The position numbers and the translations under genes are program-made. A DNA stretch of 64,000 bases, taken from contig NZ_KB235922.1 in assembly GCF_000332195.1 (NCBI RefSeq), positions 5,429,322 to 5,493,321 on the forward strand. The letters are read 5' to 3'. The notes below the pieces were generated by a model. It was not told the DNA's origin. It worked only from the letters and a program-made list of their open reading frames with translations, and made no database searches. This document shows positions 36,376-45,100 of this stretch, in pieces (position 1 is the stretch's first letter; every line of letters starts with the position of its first letter). The stretch is from Pleurocapsa sp. PCC 7319 (GTDB lineage Bacteria > Cyanobacteriota > Cyanobacteriia > Cyanobacteriales > Xenococcaceae).

Positions 36376-36951
36376 ATGAAAAGTGAAGCAGAAATCATGT
36401 CAGTCACGGTTGGTGCTCCTGATGTGTTGAATAATACGATTCATCTTGCAGATTCCGATCCAGCTTGGCCATCGGTATTTGCTGAATTAGAGCAGGAAAT
36501 TCGTCATGCTTTAGAAGATAAGGTACTTCTGCTCGAACATGTAGGTTCAACGTCTGTACCTGGACTGTCAGCAAAACCAATTATTGATATGGTCTTGGCA
36601 GTTGCAGATTCATCTGATGAGTCTGGTTACGTACCTCAGCTAGAAACTATAGGGTATGTACTGAAGATTCGAGAACCCGATTGGTACCAGCACCGGGTCT
36701 TAAAGCTACAAGCCACTCAAGCAAATCTACACGTGTTTACCTCAGGCTGTGAAGAAATTGAGCGCATGATAGCCTTTCGCGATCGCTTAAGAAACCATCC
36801 TGAAGATCTGAAATTATATGAAACAACTAAACGTAAGCTATCTCAACAAACCTGGAAATACCTACAGGATTACGCGGACTCTAAGTCAGCAGTTGTTCGG
36901 AAAATAATGGAGCGAGCTCTTCTAGAGCAAAATAATGTTTTAGGTGAATAA
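36376..36951 (+). CDS. GrpB family protein (nucleotidyltransferase-like fold)
   Basis: 191 residues from the ATG at 36376; an internal Met at codon 8 is an alternative start. GrpB/UPF0157 hallmarks are LLEHVGSTSVPGLSAKPIIDMVLAV, with the nucleotidyltransferase-like GS and acidic D residues, HRVLKLQ, LHVF, and RDRLRNHPED followed by the Lys/Tyr-rich helix. Biochemical role is not established for most members; many are annotated as dephospho-CoA kinase-related by domain fusion. It lies between repeats A2 and B2. Confidence 0.9.
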   Translation: MKSEAEIMSVTVGAPDVLNNTIHLADSDPAWPSVFAELEQEIRHALEDKVLLLEHVGSTSVPGLSAKPIIDMVLAVADSSDESGYVPQLETIGYVLKIREPDWYQHRVLKLQATQANLHVFTSGCEEIERMIAFRDRLRNHPEDLKLYETTKRKLSQQTWKYLQDYADSKSAVVRKIMERALLEQNNVLGE

Positions 36952-37058
36952 TATTCCAAACATATTCAAGCAGTTTTTGCAGCGGTTTTCCCACTGAACA
37001 ATATGCCGAAAGTTACCTGGTATCATACTTTATGTACCAAAAGTTTCTTGACATCATG
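36952..37058. repeat. Intergenic repeat family B, copy 2 (diverged)
   Basis: Shares ATTCAAGCAGTTTTT, GCGGTTTT and the iterated CCAAAAGTTTCTTGACATCAT segment with copies 1 and 3. It runs from the GrpB stop to the start of the DUF1254 gene; the first possible ATG of that gene (37032) lies inside the repeat. Confidence 0.6.
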
Positions 37059-38996
37059 CAAAATAGAGCAGAAAAAGTGACTCCGGAAACCTACATCCGC
37101 GCGGAGACAGACTTTGCATTCGCTCGCTTTCAGGAAAATGCCGGAGACAAAATCAATCAGTTTTATTACATCACCGAACCCACGCCACTCGATCAGCAAG
37201 ATGTGATCCGAATGAATCGCGACACTCTGTACGCTGGAGCGGTAGTCGACATTAAGGGTGGCGCAACCGTTACGATTCCAGAGTTTCCTGACGATCGCTA
37301 TTTCTCAGTTTACGTCATCGACAACGACCATTACGCTGCCGCTGTATTTTATGAGCCTGGGACCCACAAAATTCCTGACGATACCCGCTATGTAGGGTTA
37401 GTCCAACGAATTCGGCTGATGGATCCTTCAGACGAGGAGGATATTGCTCTCGTCAATCGCCTGCAGAAGAGCATCACGATTCAGGCATCTAGCTCTGAGC
37501 TTTTTCCAGAACCCAAGTGGGATAAAGAATCGATGCTGACACTCCGTGCTGAGTATGAAAAAGAGTTTCAGAAATTCGATCAATACGACCCGGATTGGAT
37601 GGGAGCTCGTGGCGAGGTTGATGAGAAGACGCGCCACCTCGCCGCAGCCGGCGCGTGGGGACTGTTCCCTGAAGAAGACGCGGTCTACATTAACTATACT
37701 GGTTCTGCCAACCCCAACCAATGCTACAAGGCCACTTACCAGGTCCCTGAAAACGATGCCTTCTGGTCGATCTCAGTTTACGGTAAGGATGGCTTCATCA
37801 AGTCGGACAACAACACCATTAATGACCAAAATGTCGTTTTTAATGACGATGGAACATTCACCGCCTACTTTGGCTCCAAGGAATGCTGCGGCGAACAGGC
37901 AAATCGAGTGGACATCACCGAGGGCTGGAATTTCCTGATGCGCGTTTATCGTCCTGGGAAAACTGTACTTTCACAAGAATACAAGCTTCCCGAAGTCGAG
38001 GTGGTAAATACAGAAGTGTCTGGCACTTTGACGACCGTGACTAAGGAAAACTTCATTGTCGCGGAGACCGACAAATACTTTTCCGACCATGTAAAGAACC
38101 ACCCTGTTAATACGATCCGGCACTCACGCAAGATGTCTAGCAAAGACAATCAGTTTGTGATCCGTGAGAACCAGGATGTCCTTTACAGTCACGCGGTAGT
38201 TGATATCTCGGAAGGGGCAACCCTCGTGAATCCAGCCTGGGACGTGTATTCTGTGATTCAGGTAATTGACGAGCACCACTACACCATCGCAGTCGTCTAT
38301 CCGGGAGACGAAGTCACTATCAGCTCCGATATGGTCGAACTCGGAGACCATGTGTTCCTCAACATTCGCACTGGCGTCAGAAGTCTGGACGAGGCAGGCA
38401 TGAAGGAAGCCCATGAGCATCAGGATAACATCAGAATTTTTGCTAAGTCAGCCAAACCTTACATTTCGAAAGGATTCGACCGCGAGAGCCTCGACAAGAT
38501 CCGCGCGGAACTGGAAGCTCGAAAGGAAGAAATCATCAAGCCATGGCCGATGTTCGGAACCAAGAACGAAGTAGATCCTGAAAAATTTCTGATCGCTAGT
38601 GCGGCAGGCTGGGGTGGGCTGCCAGCAGAGCACGCGAGTTACTCGGTCACGATTCAGCCATCTCCTGATCTCTCTTCATCTGGCGAAGCAGCATCTCTAA
38701 CACTGCCCGTTCCTCCTCTCAATTTTGAACAGGGCGGCTTCTTTTCTGTGACCGCCTATGACAAGGACGGGTGGATCGCAACAGAGCCATTCGCGCTTAA
38801 CAACCGACAGGCTAAGCCGAACGAAGATGGGTCCTATACCTTCCGATTCAACAGCCCTAACGCTGAAAACAACATCAACATCGTGCCGGGTTGGAATATG
38901 CTGATTCGATTGTATATGCCCAATAGCTTGAACGAAATTCTGGCTTACATCAACGAGATTGATCGGTCTGTCAAGGTTGAGAAACTCAATCCTTGA
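37056..38996 (+). CDS. Tandem DUF1254/DUF1214 protein
   Basis: About 646 residues from the ATG at 37056, chosen because an earlier in-frame ATG (37032) lies within repeat B. The protein is two homologous halves. Each begins with a DUF1254 segment (VTPETYIRAETDFAFARFQ; VTKENFIVAETDKYFSDH), continues with NRDTLYAGAVVDI or NQDVLYSHAVVDI, and ends with a DUF1214 segment (FWSISVYGKDGFI...GWNFLMRVYRP; FFSVTAYDKDGWI...GWNMLIRLYMP). There is no signal peptide. The family is uncharacterised. DNA is visibly GC-richer than the flanks, suggesting recent transfer. Confidence 0.9.
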   Translation: MQNRAEKVTPETYIRAETDFAFARFQENAGDKINQFYYITEPTPLDQQDVIRMNRDTLYAGAVVDIKGGATVTIPEFPDDRYFSVYVIDNDHYAAAVFYEPGTHKIPDDTRYVGLVQRIRLMDPSDEEDIALVNRLQKSITIQASSSELFPEPKWDKESMLTLRAEYEKEFQKFDQYDPDWMGARGEVDEKTRHLAAAGAWGLFPEEDAVYINYTGSANPNQCYKATYQVPENDAFWSISVYGKDGFIKSDNNTINDQNVVFNDDGTFTAYFGSKECCGEQANRVDITEGWNFLMRVYRPGKTVLSQEYKLPEVEVVNTEVSGTLTTVTKENFIVAETDKYFSDHVKNHPVNTIRHSRKMSSKDNQFVIRENQDVLYSHAVVDISEGATLVNPAWDVYSVIQVIDEHHYTIAVVYPGDEVTISSDMVELGDHVFLNIRTGVRSLDEAGMKEAHEHQDNIRIFAKSAKPYISKGFDRESLDKIRAELEARKEEIIKPWPMFGTKNEVDPEKFLIASAAGWGGLPAEHASYSVTIQPSPDLSSSGEAASLTLPVPPLNFEQGGFFSVTAYDKDGWIATEPFALNNRQAKPNEDGSYTFRFNSPNAENNINIVPGWNMLIRLYMPNSLNEILAYINEIDRSVKVEKLNP

Positions 38997-39134
38997 TTGG
39001 GAACTGCTCAAACCCATTGAAATCGACTAACCTTCGCTATATATGCATGGGGTATAACTAAAGGATTTACTAAAGTCGCGCTTTTAAAAAAGAAAAAAGA
39101 AAAATCGGGTTATTTTTATAGTTCATCCGACTCA

Positions 39135-39354
39135 TCAATCGTCGGATAGAACAGAACTCCTAATTTGTTTAGTTCGGCCAATGTTAAAAATCAAGGTGAC
39201 GCGCTTACCTGATTGTTTAGTAACAAAATCTTCTAAAAGCCCCACTTGCTTTGGGGTTAAAGTACCCGTCAGGAAAACATCAAAGCGGGCCTCTGGAGGA
39301 GCAGTTAGCCAGTCGATCTTACTGTTAACTATTTCTATACGCTCGAAGGTATTA
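39135..39354 (-). pseudogene. DUF389 gene, 3' fragment
   Basis: Open on the minus strand up to the stop TGA at 39135-39137. It encodes TFERIEIVNSKIDWLTAPP followed by FDVFLTGTLTPKQVGLLEDF and ends SVLSDD, the cytoplasmic C-terminal part of DUF389 membrane proteins. Its 5' side is cut by the IS701-type element at 39355. It joins in frame to the fragment at 41979 if both intervening elements and one copy of each target repeat are removed. Confidence 0.75.
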
Positions 39355-39355
39355 T

Positions 39356-40808
39356 CCCTCTTCTGTCAGACTCCGAAAAAAGAATTATAATTAAATCAAT
39401 CAGAAGACAAGTAAAAGGTAACCAGAGCAATGGATGTGGAGCTACAGATTCTCAAACATTTGAAACGAGATGCTCGCCCGACAATATCAATCATTGACCA
39501 ATATTGCTTTGCTTATCATGACCTATTTCCTGAAGTTAGAAGTTACGAATGTTTCAAATATTTACATCAAGGTATTATCTCACCAATTAAAAGGAAGTCA
39601 TTGCCAGAAATAGCAAAGGTAGTGGGAATATCATCACCCCAATCGTTACATCATTTTATAGCTAACTCGCCTTGGTCAGTAGAAGATTTAAAGCAGAAAA
39701 GATTGGAATTGACGATTAAAGCTTTAAAAGAGAAAAAAATTACAGTGATAATTGATGAAACAGGAGATAGAAAGAAAGGAAAAAAAACTGATTATGTTGC
39801 CAAACAGTATTTAGGAAGTGTAGGTAAAATAGATAGCGGTATTGTCTCAGTAAACGCTTATGGAGTCTATGAAAATGTTACTTTTCCCTTAATATTTAAA
39901 ATATTCAAGCCAAAAGGAACACTAAAACCAGAAGATAAGTATAAAACGAAGATTGAACTAGCATCAATAATTATTACAGAATTAGTAGAATTTGGATTCA
40001 ATATCGAATTAGTATTGGCAGATAGTCTATATGGCGAAGCCAGTAATTTTCTCTCAACTTTGAATAAATACAAATTACCGTGGATTGTCTCCATTAGAAG
40101 TAATCACGGAGTCTGGATGCCTAACAATCAAAGAGTAAGAGCTAATAAATGGTGTAAATTTACCAGAACTTTTAGCAATCAAAAATCTGAAAATAGATAT
40201 ATTCGCGAAATCATTTATGGTAAAAGACATCACATAACTTATTGGCAATTAACCACTGATACAGAAACCATGCCAGAGAATTCTACTTCTTTTGTTATGA
40301 CCAATATTCAAGACACTAAAAGTAAGATGAAAAAGACTCTTGGTAACTTATATGGATTAAGAACATGGGTGGAATATGCTTTTCGACAATGCAAACAAGA
40401 ACTTGGTTGGACTGATTATCGATTTACTAATTTTGCTGAAATTAATAGATGGTGGGAAATTGTCATGAGTACCTATTTGATGATTAGTTTAAATACCCAA
40501 GTTTTCTTATCTTTGAATACATCTGATAGTCAAAATCATCAAACAGAAATCTCAGCTAGTTTTACTACTCATCCACAATGGAATTATCAAACTGGATGGA
40601 AGAATGTTTTGAATAATTTTCGTCTTCTGATTCAACCAAGCCTTCTTTTGTGGTTAATTTTTCCTTGGCTAGAGATATTTCCTAATTCTTCTTTATTGCT
40701 AGGATTACATAACTTAATTGATAGCATCAATCAATTAACAACACTGCCTCTTTCTGGATAAATCTTCTTATTTCCTACTCTTAAATCTCGGAGTCTGACA
40801 GAAGAGGG
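39356..40808 (+). mobile_element. IS701-family insertion sequence, complete
   Basis: 1453 bp. Terminal inverted repeats CCCTCTTCTGTCAGACTCCGA (left, 39356) and TCGGAGTCTGACAGAAGAGGG (right, ending 40808) are perfect. The flanking TTAT (39352-39355 and 40809-40812) is a 4-bp target duplication. One transposase gene fills it. The copy looks recent and intact. Confidence 0.85.
39430..40761 (+). CDS. IS701-family transposase
   Basis: 443 residues, DDE type of the IS4-like superfamily. The first Asp lies in IIDETGDRKKGKKTDYVAKQYLG, the second in ELVLADSLYGE, and the Glu region in WVEYAFRQCKQELGW. The N-terminal part carries the DNA-binding helices. Full length, with no stop or frameshift. Confidence 0.92.
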   Translation: MDVELQILKHLKRDARPTISIIDQYCFAYHDLFPEVRSYECFKYLHQGIISPIKRKSLPEIAKVVGISSPQSLHHFIANSPWSVEDLKQKRLELTIKALKEKKITVIIDETGDRKKGKKTDYVAKQYLGSVGKIDSGIVSVNAYGVYENVTFPLIFKIFKPKGTLKPEDKYKTKIELASIIITELVEFGFNIELVLADSLYGEASNFLSTLNKYKLPWIVSIRSNHGVWMPNNQRVRANKWCKFTRTFSNQKSENRYIREIIYGKRHHITYWQLTTDTETMPENSTSFVMTNIQDTKSKMKKTLGNLYGLRTWVEYAFRQCKQELGWTDYRFTNFAEINRWWEIVMSTYLMISLNTQVFLSLNTSDSQNHQTEISASFTTHPQWNYQTGWKNVLNNFRLLIQPSLLLWLIFPWLEIFPNSSLLLGLHNLIDSINQLTTLPLSG

Positions 40809-40811
40809 TTA

Positions 40812-41975
40812 TATGAAGTCCGTTTGATTAGTTCTAATTAAACGGCTGTTGCTAAACTAGACTGTGGCCACCAAGAGAAATTAGTAATTCCTTTGACCAA
40901 TTCTGGTTGTTGCAAAATGACTTGACATCTGGTGTACAAGATTTCTTCTAATTGCTCCAAATTAGTAAAGCTACGATTAGCCAGAGGCTCATCTACTATC
41001 GGCCACAGTCTTTCGGCTGGCTGTAATTCAGGGGAATAAGGAGGGAGAAATTCCAGATGTAAACCTAATGGTAAATTTTGAGTAATTTCTTTGCTGACGT
41101 GCCAGCCAGCCCCATCCAAAACTAACAGAATCTGTTTACTTTCACCAAGATTAAACTCTCGCGCAAAATCTTCTAAAACTTGTAAAAACAACTCTTTGTT
41201 GACATAGGGAAGAATCCAAAAGTAAGTTTCTCCTGACTGGGGAGCTACAAAACCATACAACCAGAGCCATTGATACTTCCAATTAACATCTGCTGTCAGA
41301 TTTTCGCCAATTTCTGCCCAAATTCGTCTTGGAATTAGTTTTAATCCCAAACGGTGTTCATCCATAGTCCATAGTTCTACTATGGCCTGGGGATTATCTC
41401 GGCATAGTTTTTGATATCTGTTTTGAAGTTTTTTTTCCATTTTTCTTGCTCAAAAGGGTCTGATTCAGTATGAGCTGGTCTCGGTTGTTTGAGTCTGAGT
41501 TCGTACCCTCTAAGATATTCCCATCCCCTTTGTTTACTCACGGGACGTTCTAAAAGCTCCGACATCCAGTCTGCCACTTTACGACTATTCCATAAACCTC
41601 CATCTACTGGTGGGGTTTGTAATCTTTGCCACAAATGAGCTAACTGCACATCATCTAGCAAAGGTTTATTCCCCTGATTTTGATGTCGGCGATCGCCTAA
41701 CCCTTCCTCTCCTAAATGGTTATAGCGACTAGCTAACTTATAAATCCATTTTGTACTATAGTTGGTAATACTACTTACTTCTGCTACAGTCTTGCCACTA
41801 GCTAAAAGCCATATGATTTGATAATGAGAACGTTCTACTGAGTCACAACTGTTTCGATAACGTTGTTTTAGTTCTTCTAAACTCAGATGAGATTTTAATT
41901 TGAGGGAGCTGGGCATTGATTTATGTCATATTGATAGCTTCAATTAATTTTAGAACTAATTAAGCGGACTTCATA
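40812..41975 (-). mobile_element. IS630-family insertion sequence
   Basis: 1164 bp. The ends TATGAAGTCCGTTTGATTAG and, inverted, TATGAAGTCCGCTTAATTAG match over about 26 bases with two or three differences. It is flanked by TTA (40809-40811 and 41976-41978), compatible with insertion at a TA-containing site. It carries two overlapping ORFs on the minus strand that form one transposase by frameshifting. Its left end abuts the IS701 element, which inserted later at that junction. Confidence 0.8.
40838..41916 (-). CDS. IS630-family transposase made from two frames
   Basis: The first frame (41916 to 41380, 178 codons) encodes the helix-turn-helix part with ASGKTVAEVSSITNYSTKWIY. The second (41440 to 40838, 200 codons) encodes the DDE catalytic part with TMDEHRLGL, LVLDGAGWHVSK and LPPYSPELQPAERLW. 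They overlap by 61 bases. An A8 run followed by C on the minus strand (41436-41428) reads A-AAA-AAC in the first frame, a classic -1 slippery heptamer, which would fuse the two parts just before EKKLQNRYQ. No other damage seen. Confidence 0.85.
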
Positions 41976-41978
41976 TTA

Positions 41979-42136
41979 GAGCTTACTAATGCATCTCGGA
42001 TTAAAAGTTCGAGTCTTTGTTGTTGCGTTAATCTAACAAAGCTAATGCCCAAAGGAATAATCAATATGGCAGTAAAAATTGCTGTCCGTATCAAAGCTTT
42101 TCGACCAAAACGCAGTGAGGCACAGCCTGTAATTAA
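41979..42136 (-). pseudogene. DUF389 gene, middle fragment
   Basis: Encodes TGCASLRFGRKALIRTAIFT, a hydrophobic helix AILIIPLGISFVRL, then QQQRLELLIRDALVSSN, the last membrane helix and start of the C-terminal domain of DUF389 proteins. The upstream edge borders an IS200/IS605-like element, the downstream edge the IS630 element. The annotated-looking start in this stretch lies in mobile DNA and is not a real start. Confidence 0.7.
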
Positions 42137-42690
42137 TTGACACACTCTCATCCTAAATCAAAGATTTAGAATGAGATTCTCAAGACTCACGACTTGAGTT
42201 TCCTGCTTATTTCAGTTCGGCTCTTAACTAACTACGCACTCAAGCATCACCCTAAAATGACTCATGTTTCACCCCGTCAGACCGCCACCACAGGCAACTT
42301 AGAAACTGGTTTCTGATCCAGCCCATCCCATGCCCTGGGACAAAATATATTTTAAATTGGAACTCTTAAAGTTTTACCTAGCAAGAGGATTTGAGGTCGA
42401 GACACGCTGGGGTCTCCCCAGCATGTGTAATCGACCTGTTGACTTCAACAAAAGTCAATTAGTTGCTAGAACCACATACTTTAACTATTCAATTTACTAG
42501 GTTCTGTACGCAGTCCAGTAATTTAAACTCGTGTCGCGTACAAAGGTATTATACAACGGCTACAACCCTTGTTAGATGAAGATTTCATGTCAAATATGTA
42601 AACCCATCCCCTTCGTATTTAAGTTCGATTCACCACCCACTAAATTCCCATCCTTTAAATTTAGTAGGTGTACTCTCTCACACGAAGATA
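42137..42690 (-). mobile_element. IS200/IS605-like remnant without intact transposase
   Basis: About 550 bp. Read on the minus strand, the left end has a hairpin CTAAATTT...AATTTAG, and the right end has CTAAATC-TTT-GATTTAG followed by GAGAGTGTGTCAA, the arrangement of IS200/IS605 ends. A short frame reading CPRAWDGLDQKPVSKLPVVAV near 42360-42290 looks like the decayed tail of a TnpB-type gene. No complete ORF. The left boundary is approximate. Confidence 0.45.
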
Positions 42691-43314
42691 GATGAGCATA
42701 CAAGAGAGGGTAATGCCCAGTAGATTGGTTACATATAACAGTGTTGCACCTATACTGAGTTTCCAGTCTGTTTGTGATAGACCTAAGCCAATGACACAAA
42801 GTGGTGGCATGAGAGCTACAGAGATCGCCGTACCAGCTAAACTAGAAGTAATTTTTGGCTCTACTTTGGCAAAGCCAGCGATTGCCCCTGCTGCCAGCGC
42901 AATTCCCAAATCGATTAGAGTAGGTTGCGATCGCGATGTTATTTCGCTACCAAATTCGGGAGCTGCTACTATCAAACCCAGCCAACCCAGTAAACAAGCC
43001 AGAGCAATTGAAATTAGCGTTCCTGCGATAATTGCTATGCCCGATTTGCGATACAAAACACTGTTACCTGCTAGGGCTGCAAAGGCGAGGGATCTGATCG
43101 GCAGCATCAAAGGAGCGACAATCATTGCACCAATAATTACAGCCGTACTATTAGAAAGAAGTCCTAAAGTAGCGATGGCACAAGCACCTACCGTTAACGC
43201 TAGATAAGAAATATCGAGTTTTGAATCTTCTAAAAGATCCGAGTGTATTTTTTTTCTTTCTTTTTGATCGGGTTTTCTAATGCTCAAATCTTGGAAATAG
43301 CTGCGAAGACTCAT
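42661..43314 (-). pseudogene. DUF389 gene, 5' fragment
   Basis: About 209 genuine residues followed by a few codons of inserted DNA (reading ...REYTY then stop). It contains several transmembrane helices, with NSTAVIIGAMIVAPLMLPI and ALMPPLCVIGLGLS as the conserved DUF389 core, ending at LLGITLSCMLIYL inside the fifth or sixth helix. DUF389 proteins are multi-pass membrane proteins of unknown transport or regulatory role. The remaining parts lie at 41979-42136 and 39135-39354. The truncated product is unlikely to be functional. Confidence 0.85.
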
Positions 43315-43442
43315 TAATAACCTTTGCTTTTGTATTGATATACAATCTATGCTATATTTAAAGATTGATTCTTAAATAAGCAGTAACAAGATTGTACAGA
43401 TAAAAGCTCCCAAAATAAAAGTTGATTCTCCGTGTCCAGGAC

Positions 43443-44066
43443 TCAAACATCAGGTAGGCACAGTTGAAAATTCACATATTCTCCTTCTCCAGTCGATAGA
43501 GAAACCCAGGCATCTAACTCACCTTGTTGTACATTTATCCATTGTCGACCCCTGGATTCTGTAATGATTAGTGCCGGTGGGGGCATATAAAAAACCTCTT
43601 CGCCATTGCGCAGTGTACCCACCTGTCGCGAAGATATCTTGGGTTCTTGCCGCACACGCAATCCATTACCAAAGTCGCTCTGAACCTGAAGACAAACCCG
43701 ATCATCTAGACCAACCTGTATAGCTCTACTGGTCTGGGTCACCACAAACTGCCCCTCTACCTGGCAGCCGAACTCTACTTCGCCTGTACCAATTTCCCAG
43801 AAAAGGTCACTTAGGCGGTACCAATAGGTAGGGGAGACATCTAATGCATTCGCTCTTTGCTCACAAAGATCCTTATAATCTAGATGACTACCCAACTCCG
43901 TATTAGAGAACCCAGCATGAAAGGGAAGAGACTCTCGAGACGAAGGAACAGGTTGCCAGTCTTGCCAACCGGATTTCGACTGAGCCAATACACTCAGAAC
44001 CATTGCTAGGAATAAACTGCTGGTTAATCCCAAAAAACGAATGATACCTAAATTCACAACTGCCAT
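43443..44066 (-). CDS. Secreted SH3-domain protein
   Basis: 207 residues. The N-terminal signal peptide (LGLTSSLFLAMVLSVLAQ) is cut near AQSKS. The C-terminal half holds a bacterial SH3-like domain with GLRVRQEPKISSRQVGTL and WINVQQGELDAWVSL, the typical pattern of SH3b domains that bind cell-wall peptides. Several Cys residues suggest disulfides. Divergence from and relation to neighbours are unclear; its function is likely at the cell envelope. Confidence 0.8.
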   Translation of the reverse strand: MAVVNLGIIRFLGLTSSLFLAMVLSVLAQSKSGWQDWQPVPSSRESLPFHAGFSNTELGSHLDYKDLCEQRANALDVSPTYWYRLSDLFWEIGTGEVEFGCQVEGQFVVTQTSRAIQVGLDDRVCLQVQSDFGNGLRVRQEPKISSRQVGTLRNGEEVFYMPPPALIITESRGRQWINVQQGELDAWVSLSTGEGEYVNFQLCLPDV

Positions 44067-44137
44067 TGCTTCTAACTAGTTAGTTAGTATTATTTACTTC
44101 ATATCACTGAATTACTACTACTAGCCAAAACTTTATA

Positions 44138-44434
44138 CTACTCCAATAACCAAGCAAATAATTCCCCTAAAGTTAACTGAAAAGCTTGAGCAAAATCAGG
44201 TACAGGTAAAACATCTGTTGCGGCTTCAAATAATGCTAGTTGTTGCTTAGGAAAATAAACAAATACAGACTGTTCGCTAAGATCGATTAGCCATCCTAAT
44301 TTCGTACCATTATCTAAACAATGAAGAATATTTTTTGTTACTTTAGTTTGACTTTGATTGGGAGATAAAATTTCAATTATCCAGTCTGGTTCTATGTTAA
44401 AAGTACAATCCCAATATCGTAGCCGCCGCGGCAT
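44138..44434 (-). pseudogene. Uma2 (DUF820) nuclease-like gene, N-terminally truncated
   Basis: 98 codons covering only the C-terminal half of the Uma2 family: PDWIIEILSPNQSQTKVTKN, a variant of the family's PD..VEILSPS...D...K motif, then GWLIDLSEQSVFVY and a hydrophobic tail. Full members are about 185-200 residues. The 5' half is missing, replaced at 44435 by unrelated repeat DNA, so the gene is probably dead. The family is very abundant in cyanobacteria and has a PD-(D/E)XK fold. Confidence 0.7.
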
Positions 44435-44515
44435 TTATAAGCTCCGTCCATACCTTGCTACGCCGAAGATATGGATTTCACGCTCACACGGTTAACAATA
44501 GCGATCGCGTAAAAT

Positions 44516-44640
44516 AAGGCACTTTGCTATCTCGGCGAAGCTGAGGCGCTACGCAATCGCAATTTATACGTAAAAACCTCTAAAACTAGGAATTGAGTTT
44601 AAAGAATTCAAGCTAATTGAAGGTGATTCCGACGCGACCC
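44516..44640. repeat. Intergenic repeat family A, copy 3 (right half only)
   Basis: Matches the second half of copy 1: CACTTTGCTATCTCGGCGAAGCTGAGG...CGCAATCGCAATT, then AAAACCTCTAAAACTAGGAATTGAGTT. The left half is absent. It lies between the truncated Uma2 gene and repeat B copy 3. Confidence 0.65.
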
Positions 44641-44690
44641 GTAGCCTACGGATCGCTATTGTCCTATTTGGTAAATATACACAGCTTAAG

Positions 44691-45073
44691 AATAATGCTT
44701 CAGACGAACAACATCACTAACTTCTTCAAGCAGTAGACCTCTTGCAAAAGTCTTTTATGATATAATGAAGGACTATAGTTTTTTCAGCAATGTCTTTGTT
44801 GGCGATCGCTAAATTCTTTCAAAATTGACTTGGAAAAGATTTGCTACCAAGAGTTGTCATAATTTTTGGACAATCCCCTATTGTACCACGAATTATTTTT
44901 GCAAGAGGTCTAGTTTTTGGGCGGCTTTTCCACGAAATGATATCCCGAAAAATTCTTAATCTTATAATTATTTGGCATGATATTCAGAAAGTTTCTCGAT
45001 ATCATCAATGAATATACTGAAAGTTTCTTGATATCATGCTGGGTAGGGTAGATATCCAGAAAGTTTCCGCATA
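44691..45073. repeat. Intergenic repeat family B, copy 3, split by a MITE
   Basis: The left part (44691-44735) and right part (44911-45073) together match copy 1. The right part contains three iterations of a roughly 33-base unit with core CAGAAAGTTTCTCGATATCAT or close variants. The 175-bp element between them carries inverted repeats and a TA duplication. Confidence 0.75.
44736..44910. mobile_element. MITE with 14-bp terminal inverted repeats and TA duplication
   Basis: Ends GACCTCTTGCAAAA (44736-44749) and TTTTGCAAGAGGTC (44897-44910) are perfect inverted repeats, flanked by TA (44734-44735 and 44911-44912). No ORF. TA duplication points to an IS630/Tc1-mariner-type transposase acting in trans. 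The ends differ from those of the IS630 copy at 40812, so a different parent is expected. Confidence 0.85.
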
Positions 45074-45080
45074 ATAAATA

Positions 45081-45092
45081 GTTAGGCATCAA
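45081..45092 (+). other. Left arm of a perfect 12-bp inverted repeat around the HAD gene; integron core-like
   Basis: GTTAGGCATCAA, 8 bases before the HAD ATG, is the exact reverse complement of TTGATGCCTAAC at 45699-45710. GTTAGGC fits the GTTRRRY core of integron cassettes, and GCCTAAC fits the complementary RYYYAAC. Confidence 0.6.
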
Positions 45093-45100
45093 GTTGAAAT

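Noticed and set aside
37428-39017. Several open frames on the minus strand opposite the DUF1254 gene
   Set aside because: GC-richer genes leave long shadow frames; none has a start signal or domain, and the plus-strand protein is convincing.
42692-43207. A 171-codon plus-strand frame opposite the DUF389 5' fragment
   Set aside because: Low-complexity Ala/Ile/Pro-rich translation typical of the antisense of a membrane-protein gene.
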